Shown piece after piece: positions 1 to 9,939 of a DNA stretch of 64,000 bases. The notes under the pieces are model-generated. The model worked only from the letters and a program-made list of their open reading frames with translations. It had not been told where the DNA came from and searched no databases. Made by a program: the position numbers and the translations under genes. Where the stretch lies: the NCBI RefSeq assembly GCF_024734665.1, contig NZ_CP102931.1, positions 7,079,501-7,143,500 on the forward strand. Direction: 5' to 3'. Position 1 is the first letter of the stretch; each line of letters begins with the position of its first letter. This DNA comes from Variovorax paradoxus (GTDB taxonomy: Bacteria; Pseudomonadota; Gammaproteobacteria; Burkholderiales; Burkholderiaceae_C).

Positions 1-54
1 CGCCCGCTGGATGAGAGAGGATGCAGACGAAGGCGCCGCTCGCTAGTGGTGCGG

Positions 55-537
55 CTACGGCGCCACCCAGCTCCCCGACTTCCCCCCATGCTTCTCCAGC
101 ACATGCACATCGTTGATCCGCATCCCCCGGTCCACCGCCTTGCACATGTCGTAGATCGTCAATAGCGCCACCTGCACCGCTGTCAAAGCCTCCATCTCCA
201 CCCCCGTCGGCCCGACAGTCTCGACGGTCGCCGTGCAGACCACTTGCGGCACGCTCCCCGCATCGGCAAGCGCAAACGCCACCGCCACCCGCGTCAACGC
301 CAGTGGATGACACAGCGGAATCAGATCGCTCGTCTTCTTCGCAGCCTGGATCCCCGCGATCCGTGCGATGCCCAGCACGTCGCCCTTCTTCGCCGTCCCC
401 GACTCGATCAGCGCCAGCGTCGCCGCCTGCATCTCGATGCGGCCCGTGGCAACGGCCACTCGGTGGGTTGCGGGCTTGCCGGCCACGTCGACCATGTGGG
501 CCTGGCCCTGGGCGTCAAAATGGGTGAGAGTGCTCAT
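55..537 (-). CDS. moaC: Cyclic pyranopterin monophosphate synthase MoaC
   Basis: MoaC acts with MoaA in the first step of molybdenum cofactor synthesis, converting the GTP-derived 3',8-cyclo intermediate to cyclic pyranopterin monophosphate in the cytoplasm. The 160-residue protein has the family's usual length and hallmarks: the opening [15 protein letters not shown], the central [13 protein letters not shown], and [20 protein letters not shown] followed by YDMCKAVD. The ATG at 537 is the natural start. It is divergent from the M48 protease gene, so the roughly 95-base gap must hold both promoters. Bases 1-54 before its stop codon carry nothing I can assign. Confidence 0.97.
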   Translation of the reverse strand: MSTLTHFDAQGQAHMVDVAGKPATHRVAVATGRIEMQAATLALIESGTAKKGDVLGIARIAGIQAAKKTSDLIPLCHPLALTRVAVAFALADAGSVPQVVCTATVETVGPTGVEMEALTAVQVALLTIYDMCKAVDRGMRINDVHVLEKHGGKSGSWVAP

Positions 538-632
538 GGTGAACGTTCGTTTTGAAGATGCATCATACGAGCCCGAGCCACAGACGAGGAATGCCGCGCT
601 TGACTCTCCATCGCCCCACGAAAAGCCTGCCG

Positions 633-2156
633 ATGCCTGCCTTGCGGTCGTTGTGCGCTACTTTTTTAATAGCTTCACAGGTGCTGTTGCCGGTGCCCGC
701 GCTGGCGCAGATGCAGCAGATCCTGCCCGGGATGGGCGACGGCGGCGAGATGACCGCCAGCGCCGAGCGCCACCTCGGCGACCAGATCGCCCGCGAGCTG
801 TATCGCGACACGGACTACATCGACGACCCGGTGATCGCTGCCTACGTACAAGACATCTGGCAGCGCCTGCTGACGGCCGCCCGCGCGCGCGGCGAGCTCA
901 CGCCCGAACTCGACGAGCGTTTCGCCTGGACCGTTTTGCTGGGCCGCGACCGCAACATCAACGCCTTCGCGCTACCCGGCGGCTACCTTGGGCTCAACCT
1001 CGGCCTGGTGGCGGTGGTCGGCAGTCGCGACGAGCTGGCCACGGTGCTCGGGCACGAGCTCTCGCACGTCACGCAGCGCCACATCTCGCGCATCATGAGC
1101 AAGCAGGGCAAGCAGATGCCGTTGATGATCGCGGGCCTGATCCTCGGGATGATCGCGGCCGGCAAGAGCCGCAACGGTGACGCAGGCCAGGCCGTGATCA
1201 TGGGCAGCCAGGCGCTGTTCATGCAGAACCAGCTGAGCTTCTCGCGCGACATGGAGCGCGAGGCTGACCGCATCGGTTTCGGCGTGATGACGCAGGCGGG
1301 CTTCGCGCCGCAGGGCGCGGCCGCGATGTTCGAGAAGCTGCAGTACGCCTCGCGCCTCAACGACAACGGCTCGTACCCCTACCTGCGCAGCCACCCGCTG
1401 ACGACCGAGCGCATCTCCGACATGCAGGGTCGCTTCCAGTTCCGCATGGACGCGGCGCCGCCGGTTCCGCTGGCCATGGACCACGCGATGATCGCCTCGC
1501 GCGCCCGCGTGCTGACGCGCCCGGGCGTCGACGTGCTGCGGCTCTGGATCGAATCGGCCTCCAGCGGCGAGTTCGCGAAAAGCTCACCGGCCCAGCAGGC
1601 CGGCACGCTCTACGCAGCGGCGCTGTCGGCCAAGGAAATGCGCGACTACAAGAGCGCGCGCACGCTGGTCGAACGACTGGTCGCACGTACGGCGGAAGAC
1701 CCGGCCGCAGCGAAGCAGGCGCGTTGGCTCAGCGCGGAGATTGAACTCGCCGCAGGCGCGGCCCCCAAGGCAGCTGTGCTGCTCGACGCCAAGTCGAAGG
1801 AGCGGCCCGAGATGATGCTCGCCGCCGAAGCCGCCACGGCGATGCGCCAGCCCGCGCCGATGATTCCCGTGCTGCGCGACTGGGTCGCCGCGAACCCACG
1901 CGACGCCACGGCGTGGCGCACACTCGCCAATCTCTACGGTGCCCAGAACGACACGCTGCGCGCGGTGCGCGCCGATGCCGAGGCGAACGTGGCGATCCTC
2001 GACTACCCGGCCGCGCGCGACCGCTTCAAGGCCGCGCAGGAACTCGTGCGCCAGTCCAGGGTGGTCGACCACTACGAGGCGTCGATCATCGACACCCGTG
2101 CGCGGACAGTGGAGGCGTTGGTGAAAGAGCAGGCCGCGGAGCCGCCGCTGAAGTGA
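633..2156 (+). CDS. Periplasmic M48 family metalloprotease (BepA/LoiP-like) with TPR-like tail
   Basis: A zinc endopeptidase expected in the periplasm, where BepA-type enzymes help assemble or degrade outer-membrane proteins such as LptD. From the ATG at 633 the protein (507 residues) begins with a clear signal peptide ([23 protein letters not shown]). The HExxH zinc motif is seen as [12 protein letters not shown], with the third-ligand region [18 protein letters not shown] about 60 residues on. [16 protein letters not shown] before the motif is typical of M48. The C-terminal 200 residues are helical and alanine-rich, consistent with TPR-like repeats. An ATG at 552 in frame would put 27 basic residues before the signal peptide, so 633 is preferred. 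Confidence 0.9.
   Translation: MPALRSLCATFLIASQVLLPVPALAQMQQILPGMGDGGEMTASAERHLGDQIARELYRDTDYIDDPVIAAYVQDIWQRLLTAARARGELTPELDERFAWTVLLGRDRNINAFALPGGYLGLNLGLVAVVGSRDELATVLGHELSHVTQRHISRIMSKQGKQMPLMIAGLILGMIAAGKSRNGDAGQAVIMGSQALFMQNQLSFSRDMEREADRIGFGVMTQAGFAPQGAAAMFEKLQYASRLNDNGSYPYLRSHPLTTERISDMQGRFQFRMDAAPPVPLAMDHAMIASRARVLTRPGVDVLRLWIESASSGEFAKSSPAQQAGTLYAAALSAKEMRDYKSARTLVERLVARTAEDPAAAKQARWLSAEIELAAGAAPKAAVLLDAKSKERPEMMLAAEAATAMRQPAPMIPVLRDWVAANPRDATAWRTLANLYGAQNDTLRAVRADAEANVAILDYPAARDRFKAAQELVRQSRVVDHYEASIIDTRARTVEALVKEQAAEPPLK
657..673. repeat. 17-base palindromic motif GCTAC-N7-ATAGC
   Basis: GCTACTTTTTTAATAGC lies inside the signal-peptide codons of the M48 protease gene. Its AT-rich centre stands out from the surrounding GC-rich sequence. 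Similar 17-mers occur at 4318-4334 and 27815-27831. Short palindromes of this shape are frequent in Comamonadaceae genomes; their role is unknown. Confidence 0.45.
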
Positions 2157-2180
2157 CGCAGCGCGGCAGCCGCTGCAGAT

Positions 2181-2534
2181 TCAGCGCTTGGACAGCAGCC
2201 CGCCCAGCGCGGACTCGATCAGCAGCCCCAGCAGCGAATACAGCAGCGAGCCGATCAGCGCGGCCAGGAAGCCGCTGACGTGAAAGCCGCCCAGCAGCCC
2301 TGACGCGGCCCAGAACAGCAGCGCGTTGATGATGAACAGGAACAGCCCGAGCGTGACGATGGTGACCGGCAGCGTCAGCACCACCAGCACCGGCCGCACG
2401 ACCATGTTGAGCAGGCCGATCACCGCGGCTGCGATCAGCGCGGAGCCGAAGCTGTTGACCTGGACACCGCTGTAGAGATAGGCAACCGCCAGCAGCGCCA
2501 CGGCGCTGAGCAGCCATTTGATGATGATGCGCAT
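2181..2534 (-). CDS. Phage holin family / four-TM membrane protein (PF04020-like)
   Basis: A small inner-membrane protein of the 'phage holin family IV' (YvlD-type) found in many bacteria outside prophages; its function is not established. From the ATG at 2534 it has 117 residues with about four hydrophobic segments: KWLLSAVALLAVAYLYSGV, ALIAAAVIGLLNMVV, VLVVLTLPVTIVTLGLFLFI and a glycine- and leucine-rich C-terminal segment. The NMVVRPVLVVLTLPVTI stretch is characteristic of the family. An upstream in-frame ATG at 2564 adds ten non-hydrophobic residues and is less likely. It is convergent with the protease gene, 24 bases from its stop codon. No phage genes are nearby. Confidence 0.85.
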   Translation of the reverse strand: MRIIIKWLLSAVALLAVAYLYSGVQVNSFGSALIAAAVIGLLNMVVRPVLVVLTLPVTIVTLGLFLFIINALLFWAASGLLGGFHVSGFLAALIGSLLYSLLGLLIESALGGLLSKR

Positions 2535-2570
2535 AGGGCGCTCAGGATACCCCAGGGCCCACAAAACAAC

Positions 2571-2600
2571 GAGCCCCGGTGCGTTGCCGCACCGGGGCTC
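2571..2600 (-). terminator. Rho-independent terminator of the 2622-3086 gene
   Basis: A perfect 13-bp stem (GAGCCCCGGTGCG and its complement) closes a TTGC loop. On the minus strand it is followed by GTTGTTTTGT, a usable U-rich tail. It lies 21 bases past the stop codon of the hypothetical gene and isolates it from the holin-like gene. Confidence 0.85.
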
Positions 2601-2621
2601 GTCAGGGAGACTCGTCCTGCC

Positions 2622-3086
2622 TTACTCGGCCAGTTCGTTCGCCAGCACCAGCAGCGCGCCCATGCCCATCACTGCGCCGGGAAAGGCCCAGCCCGATTGA
2701 TGGGCCGGTGTCTGGTCGGGCGTCACCGGCTCCAGGTCGACGCCGATCTTCGGGCGGCGCGCATCGACCACGTGAACGGCCGAATGCTCGCGCTTGAGCT
2801 GTGCCGTCAGTTCGGTCAGCGGGCCCTTGGCCAGCACCGGGGTCACTTGGCCGCCATTGCGCTCCAGCAGCGGCAGCATCTGCGCCTGCACCTTGCTGAA
2901 CCACTTGGCACGCCAGTTCTCGCGCGCGCTGTGGCTTACCCACTTGCTGATGCGATGCGTCATGCGCGGCGCACAGGCCACGAGCACCCAATGGCGCGCC
3001 ACGACGGTGCTCGCGTCCGGAGCAAGTTCGGCGAACTGCTCGCAGGCGTAGGTGACGTCGTCGACATAAAGAATGATCTTTTCCAT
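2622..3086 (-). CDS. Conserved hypothetical protein, 154 aa
   Basis: I do not recognise a characterised family. The N-terminal part (MEKIILYVDDVTYACEQFAEL) and a basic, tryptophan-rich middle (RISKWVSHSARENWRAKWF) look like a small soluble alpha/beta domain. The sequence continues with KREHSAVHVVDARRPKIG, which could be an edge strand. The last 25 residues are hydrophobic and glycine-rich (AFPGAVMGMGALLVLANEL) and may form one membrane segment. It has its own terminator downstream and lies about 80 bases after the TerC gene on the same strand, so it could be read from the manganese-controlled transcript or from its own promoter. The start is the only plausible ATG. Confidence 0.65.
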   Translation of the reverse strand: MEKIILYVDDVTYACEQFAELAPDASTVVARHWVLVACAPRMTHRISKWVSHSARENWRAKWFSKVQAQMLPLLERNGGQVTPVLAKGPLTELTAQLKREHSAVHVVDARRPKIGVDLEPVTPDQTPAHQSGWAFPGAVMGMGALLVLANELAE

Positions 3087-3163
3087 GGCGTGCTCCTTCA
3101 GGTAGTTAGAGTGACAGAGACTGGTTTGGACAGGAAGTTCGTGGTTGAGCAGTGACCACCGGC

Positions 3164-3913
3164 TCAGCCGGTCGTCACCGCCTGTTCTTCAGGCTTGTTG
3201 CGGGCGTGGCGCGCGGCCACCCACTTGCCGATTGCCAGCACCAGCAGCGCACCGGCGATACCGGCTGCGTACTTGACCACGTCGGTCTGCGGCACCTTCG
3301 GCACCCAGGTCCAGGCGGCGGCGTTTGCCAGCGCGGGGTCGGACACGGCCATCGTGCCGGCGATCCAGCCGAGCAGCATGCCGCCCAGCGTGATGATCAT
3401 CGGGAAGCGGTCCATCAGCTTGATGACCAGCTGGCTGCCCCAGACGATGATCGGGATGCTCACGAGCAGGCCGAAGATCACGAGCGGCATCTGGTGGCCG
3501 TCGCCCGCGCCTTGCGCGGCACCGGCAATGGCGATCACGTTGTCGACGCTCATCACGAGGTCGGCCACGATCACGGTCTTGACCGCGCCCCACAGCTTGT
3601 CGCTGCCGGTGATGTTGCCGTGTGCGTCGTCGTGTTCAGGGGCCAGCAGCTTGACGCCGATCCACAGCAGCAGGATTGCACCCACCAGCTTCAGGAACGG
3701 AATGGCGAGCAGCGTCAGCGCGAAGAAGATCAGGATGACGCGCAGGATGATGGCGCCCGCTGTGCCCCAAAGAATGCCCTTGGTGCGTTGGGCCGGCGGC
3801 AGCTTGCGACAGGCCAGCGCGATCACCACGGCGTTGTCGCCGCCCAGCAGGATGTCGATCATGATGATCTGACCGACCGCGACCCAGAACTCCGGGGTCA
3901 TGAACATTTCCAT
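3164..3913 (-). CDS. TerC family integral membrane protein (YjbE/Alx-type, probable Mn2+ exporter)
   Basis: A 249-residue polytopic inner-membrane protein with about seven hydrophobic segments. It carries the two TerC signatures with acidic residues in the membrane: ILLGGDNAVVIAL near residue 25 and DLVMSVDNVIAIAG near residue 125. TerC proteins of this type (E. coli Alx, B. subtilis MeeF/MeeY) are linked to manganese efflux and metalation of exported proteins. Its long leader contains a yybP-ykoY riboswitch, which supports a manganese role over tellurite resistance. The ATG at 3913 follows a GAGGAAA ribosome binding site. Control is inferred to be induction by Mn2+. Confidence 0.92.
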   Translation of the reverse strand: MEMFMTPEFWVAVGQIIMIDILLGGDNAVVIALACRKLPPAQRTKGILWGTAGAIILRVILIFFALTLLAIPFLKLVGAILLLWIGVKLLAPEHDDAHGNITGSDKLWGAVKTVIVADLVMSVDNVIAIAGAAQGAGDGHQMPLVIFGLLVSIPIIVWGSQLVIKLMDRFPMIITLGGMLLGWIAGTMAVSDPALANAAAWTWVPKVPQTDVVKYAAGIAGALLVLAIGKWVAARHARNKPEEQAVTTG

Positions 3914-4086
3914 AGATTTCCTCTTTGTCTTCGCGCCCCAGCCTCTCCCTTCAGGGGCGACGACGGAAGGCGCATGTCGATGCGTTTCGATTCATCCCGT
4001 GCGGGAAGATCGAAAGCGAGGAATGAAGTCCGGGGGTGACACCGGGAGCTTGCGAACGCTTCGACCAAACCTGCACAGGTTCAAAT

Positions 4087-4217
4087 CGAAGGTCTCGCTC
4101 GACAGCGCTCGCGCGAGTGCGCGCACGTTGCCCGGCAGGCCGGAAGTGTTTTGCTTCGTATTGACGACCTGACGATTCGCGCTGCCGTGGACAGCGGTCG
4201 GGAGCTACTCCCCTTCG
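4087..4217 (-). ncRNA. yybP-ykoY manganese riboswitch in the TerC leader
   Basis: On the minus strand the element opens with CGAAGGGGAGTAGC and closes with GAGACCTTCG. These are the conserved first and last strands of yybP-ykoY RNAs, and their outer bases pair as CGAAGG/CCTTCG. Between them are GGTCGTCAATACG and GCCGGCCTGCCGGGCAACG, matching the conserved interior. It starts about 300 bases before the TerC ATG. An AACCTG/CAGGTT hairpin just downstream could belong to the expression platform. Members of this class bind Mn2+ and control exporters. Confidence 0.88.
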
Positions 4218-4225
4218 TGGGGCGG

Positions 4226-4255
4226 ATTAGAGCATCGAAGCTCGCGGCGGTGCAA
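4226..4255 (-). promoter_or_regulatory. Candidate sigma-70 promoter of the riboswitch-terC transcript
   Basis: On the minus strand TTGCAC (4255-4250) and TCTAAT (4231-4226) are separated by 18 bases. Initiation would fall about seven bases downstream, at the first base of the riboswitch helix. The position fits well, but the match is by eye only. Confidence 0.5.
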
Positions 4256-4317
4256 TCGAAAGTTTCCACGGGTTTAAAGAGAACACCTTTGAATTGCTGA
4301 TGAACAGGGCGTGTGAT

Positions 4318-4334
4318 GCTCTGTTTTTCATAGC
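4318..4334. repeat. 17-base GCTnn-N7-nnAGC motif
   Basis: GCTCTGTTTTTCATAGC sits in the region shared by the terC leader and the divergent DUF3717 gene. It is an imperfect member of the palindrome type also seen at 657 and 27815. The rest of 3914-4403, apart from the riboswitch and its promoter, shows no further feature. Confidence 0.35.
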
Positions 4335-4403
4335 AATCTTGTCCCTTCGGCGTTTCGGGACATTGCCGGACTATGATCGCCGTCCGCTGCTTTTTCACGT
4401 TCC

Positions 4404-4874
4404 ATGGCTGCCATACACATCACCGACATCGAGGCCGCCATCAACCACTGGCGCGAGAAGACGCCGTCGCCCGACGGGGTCACGCTCGGCCCCGAATTGC
4501 GCGCGCTGGCCGAGGTCTACGCGCTCATGGTTTTCCATCACGAGGACGAGGTCGACGAGGTCGGTTTTCCGCCCAAGGCCTGGGCCGCGTGGATGGCTTG
4601 GTACGAGAGCACGTCCGATACGCCGTGCATCGCGATCTGCTCTACCAGCCAGGGCGATGACGAATGCAAGGGCTGCGGCCGTACCTTCGATGAAGTGCAG
4701 TTCTGGCCCGGCATGACACCCGTCGAGAAGCGCGTCACGTGGCGCCGCATCACGATGGAAGACTCGGCCTGGCGCTTCAACCGCTATGCGGAACGGGCGC
4801 GCGAGGCAGAACCGCCGCCGTCCGCCGCCGAGCCCGAGCTCGACCCCGACGACGAGAAAAACTGGGCCCCCTGA
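4404..4874 (+). CDS. DUF3717-DUF1289 fusion protein with zinc-binding cysteines
   Basis: A 156-residue protein with two small domains. Residues 1-60 (ITDIEAAINHWREK...) match the DUF3717 pattern of Burkholderiales. Residues 70-115 match DUF1289: PCIAIC, then CKGCGRTFDE and WRRITMEDS, with cysteines spaced as C-x3-C-x9-C-x2-C. DUF1289 proteins are thought to bind a metal or iron-sulfur centre, but no reaction is known. The tail is acidic and proline-rich (PPPSAAEPELDPDDE). The next gene starts two bases after its stop codon, so the two are probably translated together. Confidence 0.82.
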   Translation: MAAIHITDIEAAINHWREKTPSPDGVTLGPELRALAEVYALMVFHHEDEVDEVGFPPKAWAAWMAWYESTSDTPCIAICSTSQGDDECKGCGRTFDEVQFWPGMTPVEKRVTWRRITMEDSAWRFNRYAERAREAEPPPSAAEPELDPDDEKNWAP

Positions 4875-4876
4875 CC

Positions 4877-5182
4877 ATGCGCCGCCTCGCGCAAGCCCCC
4901 AACCTCGCGATCGCGACCGTGTGGGTGCACGCGCTGCGCGAAGAGGGCGTGGCCGCCACCGTGCAGCGCGAATTCCTCGGCGCGGTGATGGGCCAGTTGC
5001 CACCCGACCAGTGCCTGCCCGAGATCTGGATCGACGACGAGACCCAGTTCGATCTGGCCAGGAGGCTGCTGCACGAGCTGCAGCACCGTCCGCAGCGCAG
5101 TTGGCTGTGCGTATGCGGCGAGCAGGTCGAAGGCGGCTTCGAGCAGTGCTGGCAGTGCGGCGAGATGATGCCGGCGGTCTAG
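4877..5182 (+). CDS. DUF2007-like 'putative signal transducing protein' with C-terminal zinc ribbon
   Basis: The 101-residue protein starts at the ATG two bases after the upstream stop codon. Its first 70 residues follow the DUF2007 layout (NLAIATVWVHALREEGVAATVQ ... CLPEIWIDDE), a ferredoxin-like fold of unknown ligand, seen also in proteins related to PII effectors. The end carries a CxC-x12-CxxC zinc ribbon (CVCGEQVEGGFEQCWQCGE). Pairing with the DUF1289 gene suggests two metal-binding accessory proteins with a shared task, which is inference. Confidence 0.78.
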   Translation: MRRLAQAPNLAIATVWVHALREEGVAATVQREFLGAVMGQLPPDQCLPEIWIDDETQFDLARRLLHELQHRPQRSWLCVCGEQVEGGFEQCWQCGEMMPAV

Positions 5183-5192
5183 CCGCGCGGCA

Positions 5193-5752
5193 TTACTTCC
5201 AGCGCAGCAGTTCGACGTCGATGCTGTTCGTGCCGTCGCCCAGCGTCAGCGTGTTTTCCTGAATGGTCGCTTGCAGCTGCATGCTGCGCTGCGCCAGCGC
5301 GGCCAGCGCTTGCGAAGCATTCGTCGGCACGCGATAGACCTTCAGGTTCTGCGGTCGCGTGAGCTTGTTCTCGATGCCGCGCCACCAGATTTCGGCGGCG
5401 TGGTTGAAGCAGTAGACGATCACCTCATCCGCCTTGCCGCAGGCCTTGATGATGGGCTTGTCTTCCGGCTGGCCGACCTCGATCCAGATCTTGACCTCGC
5501 CCGTGAAGTCGCGCAGCCACACGTCGGGCTCGTCGACGTTCGACAAGCCTGCGCCAAAGGCCAGCGTGCCGTCGCCCTGGCAGATGTCCTGCAGCTGGTG
5601 CGCATTGAGCGCGAGCGCGACGAGCCGGATCATCATCCGCTCGTCGGTTTCGCTCGGGTGGCGCGCCAGGGTCAGCGCATGGTCGGCGTAGTAGCCGTGG
5701 TCGATGTCGGCCACCGCGAGGGTGGCTTTGAAGATGGTGGACTTGAGGGCCA

Positions 5753-5753
<1 letters not shown>
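5193..5753 (-). CDS. yaeQ: YaeQ family protein
   Basis: A 186-residue member of the YaeQ family, whose fold is related to PD-(D/E)xK nucleases. E. coli YaeQ was first noted as a suppressor of loss of RfaH, and its molecular activity is unclear. Family features seen are MALKSTIFKATLAVADIDHGYYADH, RHPSETDERMMIRLVALAL, GLSNVDEPDVWLRD and WIEVGQPEDKPI-KAC, which would carry the nuclease-like acidic and lysine residues. Its ATG shares one base with the purB stop (TGATG), indicating translational coupling. Confidence 0.93.
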
Positions 5754-7141
<1,388 letters not shown>

Positions 7142-7262
7142 TTAGGCGGCCGGCGGTCCGTGGGGCGGTACCGACACATTGGGGTCGATTTGGGGCTCTG
7201 GTTTTCCCGTTCACCTAAAATGACTATTAACAAACGTCTTCAAAGTTAGGGAGAGAGCCTTC

Positions 7263-7874
7263 ATGAAACTGATCGGATCCGCCGCCAGCCCTTATGTGCG
7301 CAAGGTGCGCGTGGTGCTGGCCGAAAAGCGGCTCGATTACCAGTTCGTGATCGAAGACGTCTGGGCTGCCGACACCACGATCTCCAACTCCAACCCGCTC
7401 GGCAAGGTCCCCTGCCTGATCATGGAAGGCGGCGAGGCGATGTTCGACTCCCGTGTGATCGTCGAATACCTGGATACCCTGTCGCCGGTCGGCAAGCTGA
7501 TTCCGCAGCAGGGCCGCGAGCGCGCCGAGGTCAAGACCTGGGAGGCGCTGGCCGATGGCGTCATGGACGCTGGCGTGCTCTGGCGCCTGGAAGCCACCTG
7601 GGCCGGCCGCAACGACGGCGAGCGCAGCGCAGCCTGGATCGAGCGCCAGCGCACCAAGGTCGAGGACGGCGTCGCCGCCATGTCCAAGGGCCTGGGAGAC
7701 AAGCCCTTCTGCAGCGGCATCCACCTGAGCCTGTCGGACATCGCGGTGGGCTGCACGCTGGGCTGGCTGGACCTGCGCTTCCCCGAAATCGACTGGCGCG
7801 GCGACCACGGCAACCTCGCGAAGCTGTTCGACAAGCTGATGCTGCGGCCCAGCTTCATCGACACCAAGCCCTGA
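7263..7874 (+). CDS. Glutathione S-transferase family protein
   Basis: A 203-residue cytoplasmic GST. The N-terminal thioredoxin-like domain starts MKLIGSAASPYVRKVRVVLAEK with the usual serine in SPYVRK. It has the cis-proline loop GKVPCL and the glutathione-contacting FDSRVIVEYLD. The helical C-terminal domain contains SLSDIAVGCTLGWLDLRF (the N-capping box region). Closest in style to the Sspa/YibF-like beta-class GSTs; the substrate cannot be read. An AGGGAGAGAG ribosome binding site precedes the ATG, and a strong terminator follows. Confidence 0.92.
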   Translation: MKLIGSAASPYVRKVRVVLAEKRLDYQFVIEDVWAADTTISNSNPLGKVPCLIMEGGEAMFDSRVIVEYLDTLSPVGKLIPQQGRERAEVKTWEALADGVMDAGVLWRLEATWAGRNDGERSAAWIERQRTKVEDGVAAMSKGLGDKPFCSGIHLSLSDIAVGCTLGWLDLRFPEIDWRGDHGNLAKLFDKLMLRPSFIDTKP

Positions 7875-7892
7875 GAAACGAGCCCTGAAGAA

Positions 7893-7920
7893 AGGCGCCG
7901 CACGGCGCCTTTTTCTTTTC
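7893..7920 (+). terminator. Rho-independent terminator of the GST gene
   Basis: The stem AGGCGCCG/CGGCGCCT is followed by TTTTTCTTTTC. It lies 18 bases after the GST stop codon, between two convergent genes. The minus-strand side (TTCTTCAGG) is also somewhat U-rich, so it may serve both genes. Confidence 0.9.
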
Positions 7921-7927
7921 GGCTTCT

Positions 7928-9142
7928 TCAGCGCTTGCGCAGCGTGTACTGCACCACGTCGATGTTCGCCTGCGAGAACGCGGCCTCGCAGTAGGCCAGG
8001 TAGAACTCCCAGATGCGCATGAAGCGCTCGTCGAAACCCAGCTGCAGGATGCGGCCGCGCTGCCCGAGGAAGCTCTCGCGCCAGCGGCGCAGCGTCTCGG
8101 CGTAGTCGGCACCGAAGGCGAATTCGTCCACCACCTCCAGCCCCGCGGCCTCGGCCTCGCGGCGGAACTCGCGCGGGCAGGGCAGGCAGCCGCCCGGGAA
8201 GATGTACTGCTGGATGAAGTCGGTCGAGTCGATGTAGCGGTCGAACAGCAAATCGTCGATCACGATGCTCTGCACGCAGGCGCGGCCGCCCGGCTTGAGC
8301 AGCCGGCTCACGCTCTGGAAGTAGGTCGGCCAGTACGCGCGGCCCACGGCTTCCACCATTTCGATGGAGCACACCGCGTCAAAGGGCGTGTCAGCGATGT
8401 CGCGGTAGTCCTGCAGGCGCAGGTCGGTGGCCAGCCCGGCGGTGCGCTCGCGGGCGTAGGCGAGCTGCTCGGTCGATAGCGTCACGCCTGTCACCGAGGC
8501 GCCGAAGTCCGTCGCCGCCATCTCGGCCAGCGCGCCCCAGCCGCAGCCGATTTCGAGCACGCGGTCGCCGGGTTGCACGGCCGCCAGCTCGAGCGCGCGG
8601 CGCACCTTGGCACGCTGCGCCTCGAGCATCGGCTTCGAGAGGTCGCCCTCGAACCAGGCCGACGAGTAGTTCATCGTCTCGTCGAGCCAGAGTTTGTAGA
8701 ACGCGTTGCCCAGGTCGTAGTGCGCGTGGATGTTGCGCGAGCTGCCCGCCTTGCTGTTGCGGTTCATGAGGTGCCGCACGCGATACAGCAGGCGGCCGGG
8801 CCAGCTGCCGTACACCACGTCTTCGATGGCGCGGCGATTGGCGATGAACACCTTGATCAGCTCGGTCAGGTTGGGCGTGGTCCAGTCGCCGGCGATGTAG
8901 CTCTCGGCAAAGCCGATGTCGCCCGACTTGAGCGCGGCCTTGCAGGCGTTCCAGTTGCGCAGCGTGAGCGAGGCCGTGGGGCCGCTGCCCGGCGTGGCAC
9001 CGAAGTGCCGCACCGAGTCGTCGGGCAGGCGCACGGTGAGCGAACCATGGGCCAGCCGCTGCAGCAGGCCGAGCACGGTGCGCGCGGCGGCGGGCGCGCC
9101 CTGGGGCAGCGAGAAGCGGGACGCGGTTGTTGTGGACGTCAT
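7928..9142 (-). CDS. Cyclopropane-fatty-acyl-phospholipid synthase-like SAM methyltransferase
   Basis: A 404-residue protein of the CFA synthase family, which transfers a methylene or methyl group from SAM to unsaturated acyl chains of membrane phospholipids. The N-terminal third contains GDWTTPNLTELIKVF and HYDLGNAFYKLWLDETMNYSSAWF, the lipid-facing family signature. The SAM site is VLEIGCGWGALAEMAA, followed by CSIEMVEAVGRAYW and the active-site-like PGGCLPC. The start chosen (ATG 9142) overlaps the DUF1365 stop codon as ATGA. It is the last gene of a three-gene operon. In other bacteria such operons include furan or cyclopropane fatty acid enzymes induced by singlet oxygen, so the exact product is open. 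Confidence 0.9.
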   Translation of the reverse strand: MTSTTTASRFSLPQGAPAAARTVLGLLQRLAHGSLTVRLPDDSVRHFGATPGSGPTASLTLRNWNACKAALKSGDIGFAESYIAGDWTTPNLTELIKVFIANRRAIEDVVYGSWPGRLLYRVRHLMNRNSKAGSSRNIHAHYDLGNAFYKLWLDETMNYSSAWFEGDLSKPMLEAQRAKVRRALELAAVQPGDRVLEIGCGWGALAEMAATDFGASVTGVTLSTEQLAYARERTAGLATDLRLQDYRDIADTPFDAVCSIEMVEAVGRAYWPTYFQSVSRLLKPGGRACVQSIVIDDLLFDRYIDSTDFIQQYIFPGGCLPCPREFRREAEAAGLEVVDEFAFGADYAETLRRWRESFLGQRGRILQLGFDERFMRIWEFYLAYCEAAFSQANIDVVQYTLRKR

Positions 9143-9939
9143 GGATTCACCTGCTGCTGGTGGTTGTCGCGTGAAACGAAGTGCGTGGGCGGCGCCGGCT
9201 TGGCGACCAGAGGAACACGCTTGACCCACAGCTTCACGGCCTGCCAGTGGATGCGCGCGATCAGCCCGAAGGTCATGGCCGGATAGCGCCACAGCGCGCG
9301 CCGCACGCTGGCCGCGGTCATGGGACCGAGTTCGCCGCTCACGCTGGTCTGCAGCAGCGGGCCGTCGGTGTCATCGTGGTCGATGCGCACCACCGTATGT
9401 GCGCGGTCGGCATCGACGAAGAAGCGAAAGCGGTAGCTGCCGTCGACGCGGCAGAAAGGCGAGACGTGGAAGGCCTTGGTCGCCTGGAGCTCCGCACCGT
9501 ACACCGGGCGGTCCAGCAGGTAGCAATGGCGCTCGCCGAAGGTGTTGTTGACCTCGACCACGATGGCCCGCAGCACGCCTTCGGGCGTGTGGCAGTACCA
9601 GAAGCTCACCGGCTTGAAGGTGTAGCCGAACACGCGCGGGTAGCAGTGCAGCCAGGCTTCGCCGCCGGCGTCGTGGATCTGGTGGGCGGCCAGCAGCTCG
9701 TCGAGCCAGGCCAACGCGCCGCCTTGTGCGGGCGGCCGGCCGTCGCCGTGATCGACGTCGTGAAAAGAGATGGCGGCCGCGCGGTTGAGCGCCACGGCTT
9801 TGCTGCCGTGCTCGCGCAGGGCGCGCATCGGCAGCATCAGGAAGTAGGTCGGATAGACGAAGGCATTGCGCGCCGGGCGCAGGCGTGTGTGGCGGACCTC
9901 GCCGAAGCCCATCAGCGGCACGGCCTGTGTCGGTGTCAT
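9139..9939 (-). CDS. DUF1365 family protein
   Basis: A 266-residue DUF1365 member. Features seen are GEVRHTRLRPARNAFVYPTYFLMLPM at the N terminus, YPRVFGYTFKPVSFWYCH, EVNNTFGERHCYLL, and KAFHVSPFCRVDGSYRFRF, all typical of the family. The reaction is unknown, but the gene nearly always sits between an FAD amine-oxidase-like gene and a CFA synthase-like gene, as here, which suggests a joint role in acyl-chain modification. The ATG at 9939 overlaps the upstream stop (ATGA), and its own stop overlaps the CFA gene. Confidence 0.9.
   Translation of the reverse strand: MTPTQAVPLMGFGEVRHTRLRPARNAFVYPTYFLMLPMRALREHGSKAVALNRAAAISFHDVDHGDGRPPAQGGALAWLDELLAAHQIHDAGGEAWLHCYPRVFGYTFKPVSFWYCHTPEGVLRAIVVEVNNTFGERHCYLLDRPVYGAELQATKAFHVSPFCRVDGSYRFRFFVDADRAHTVVRIDHDDTDGPLLQTSVSGELGPMTAASVRRALWRYPAMTFGLIARIHWQAVKLWVKRVPLVAKPAPPTHFVSRDNHQQQVNP

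Noticed and set aside
2181..2534. Prophage remnant suggested by the holin-family protein
   Set aside because: No other phage gene is near; this family is widespread as a host membrane protein.
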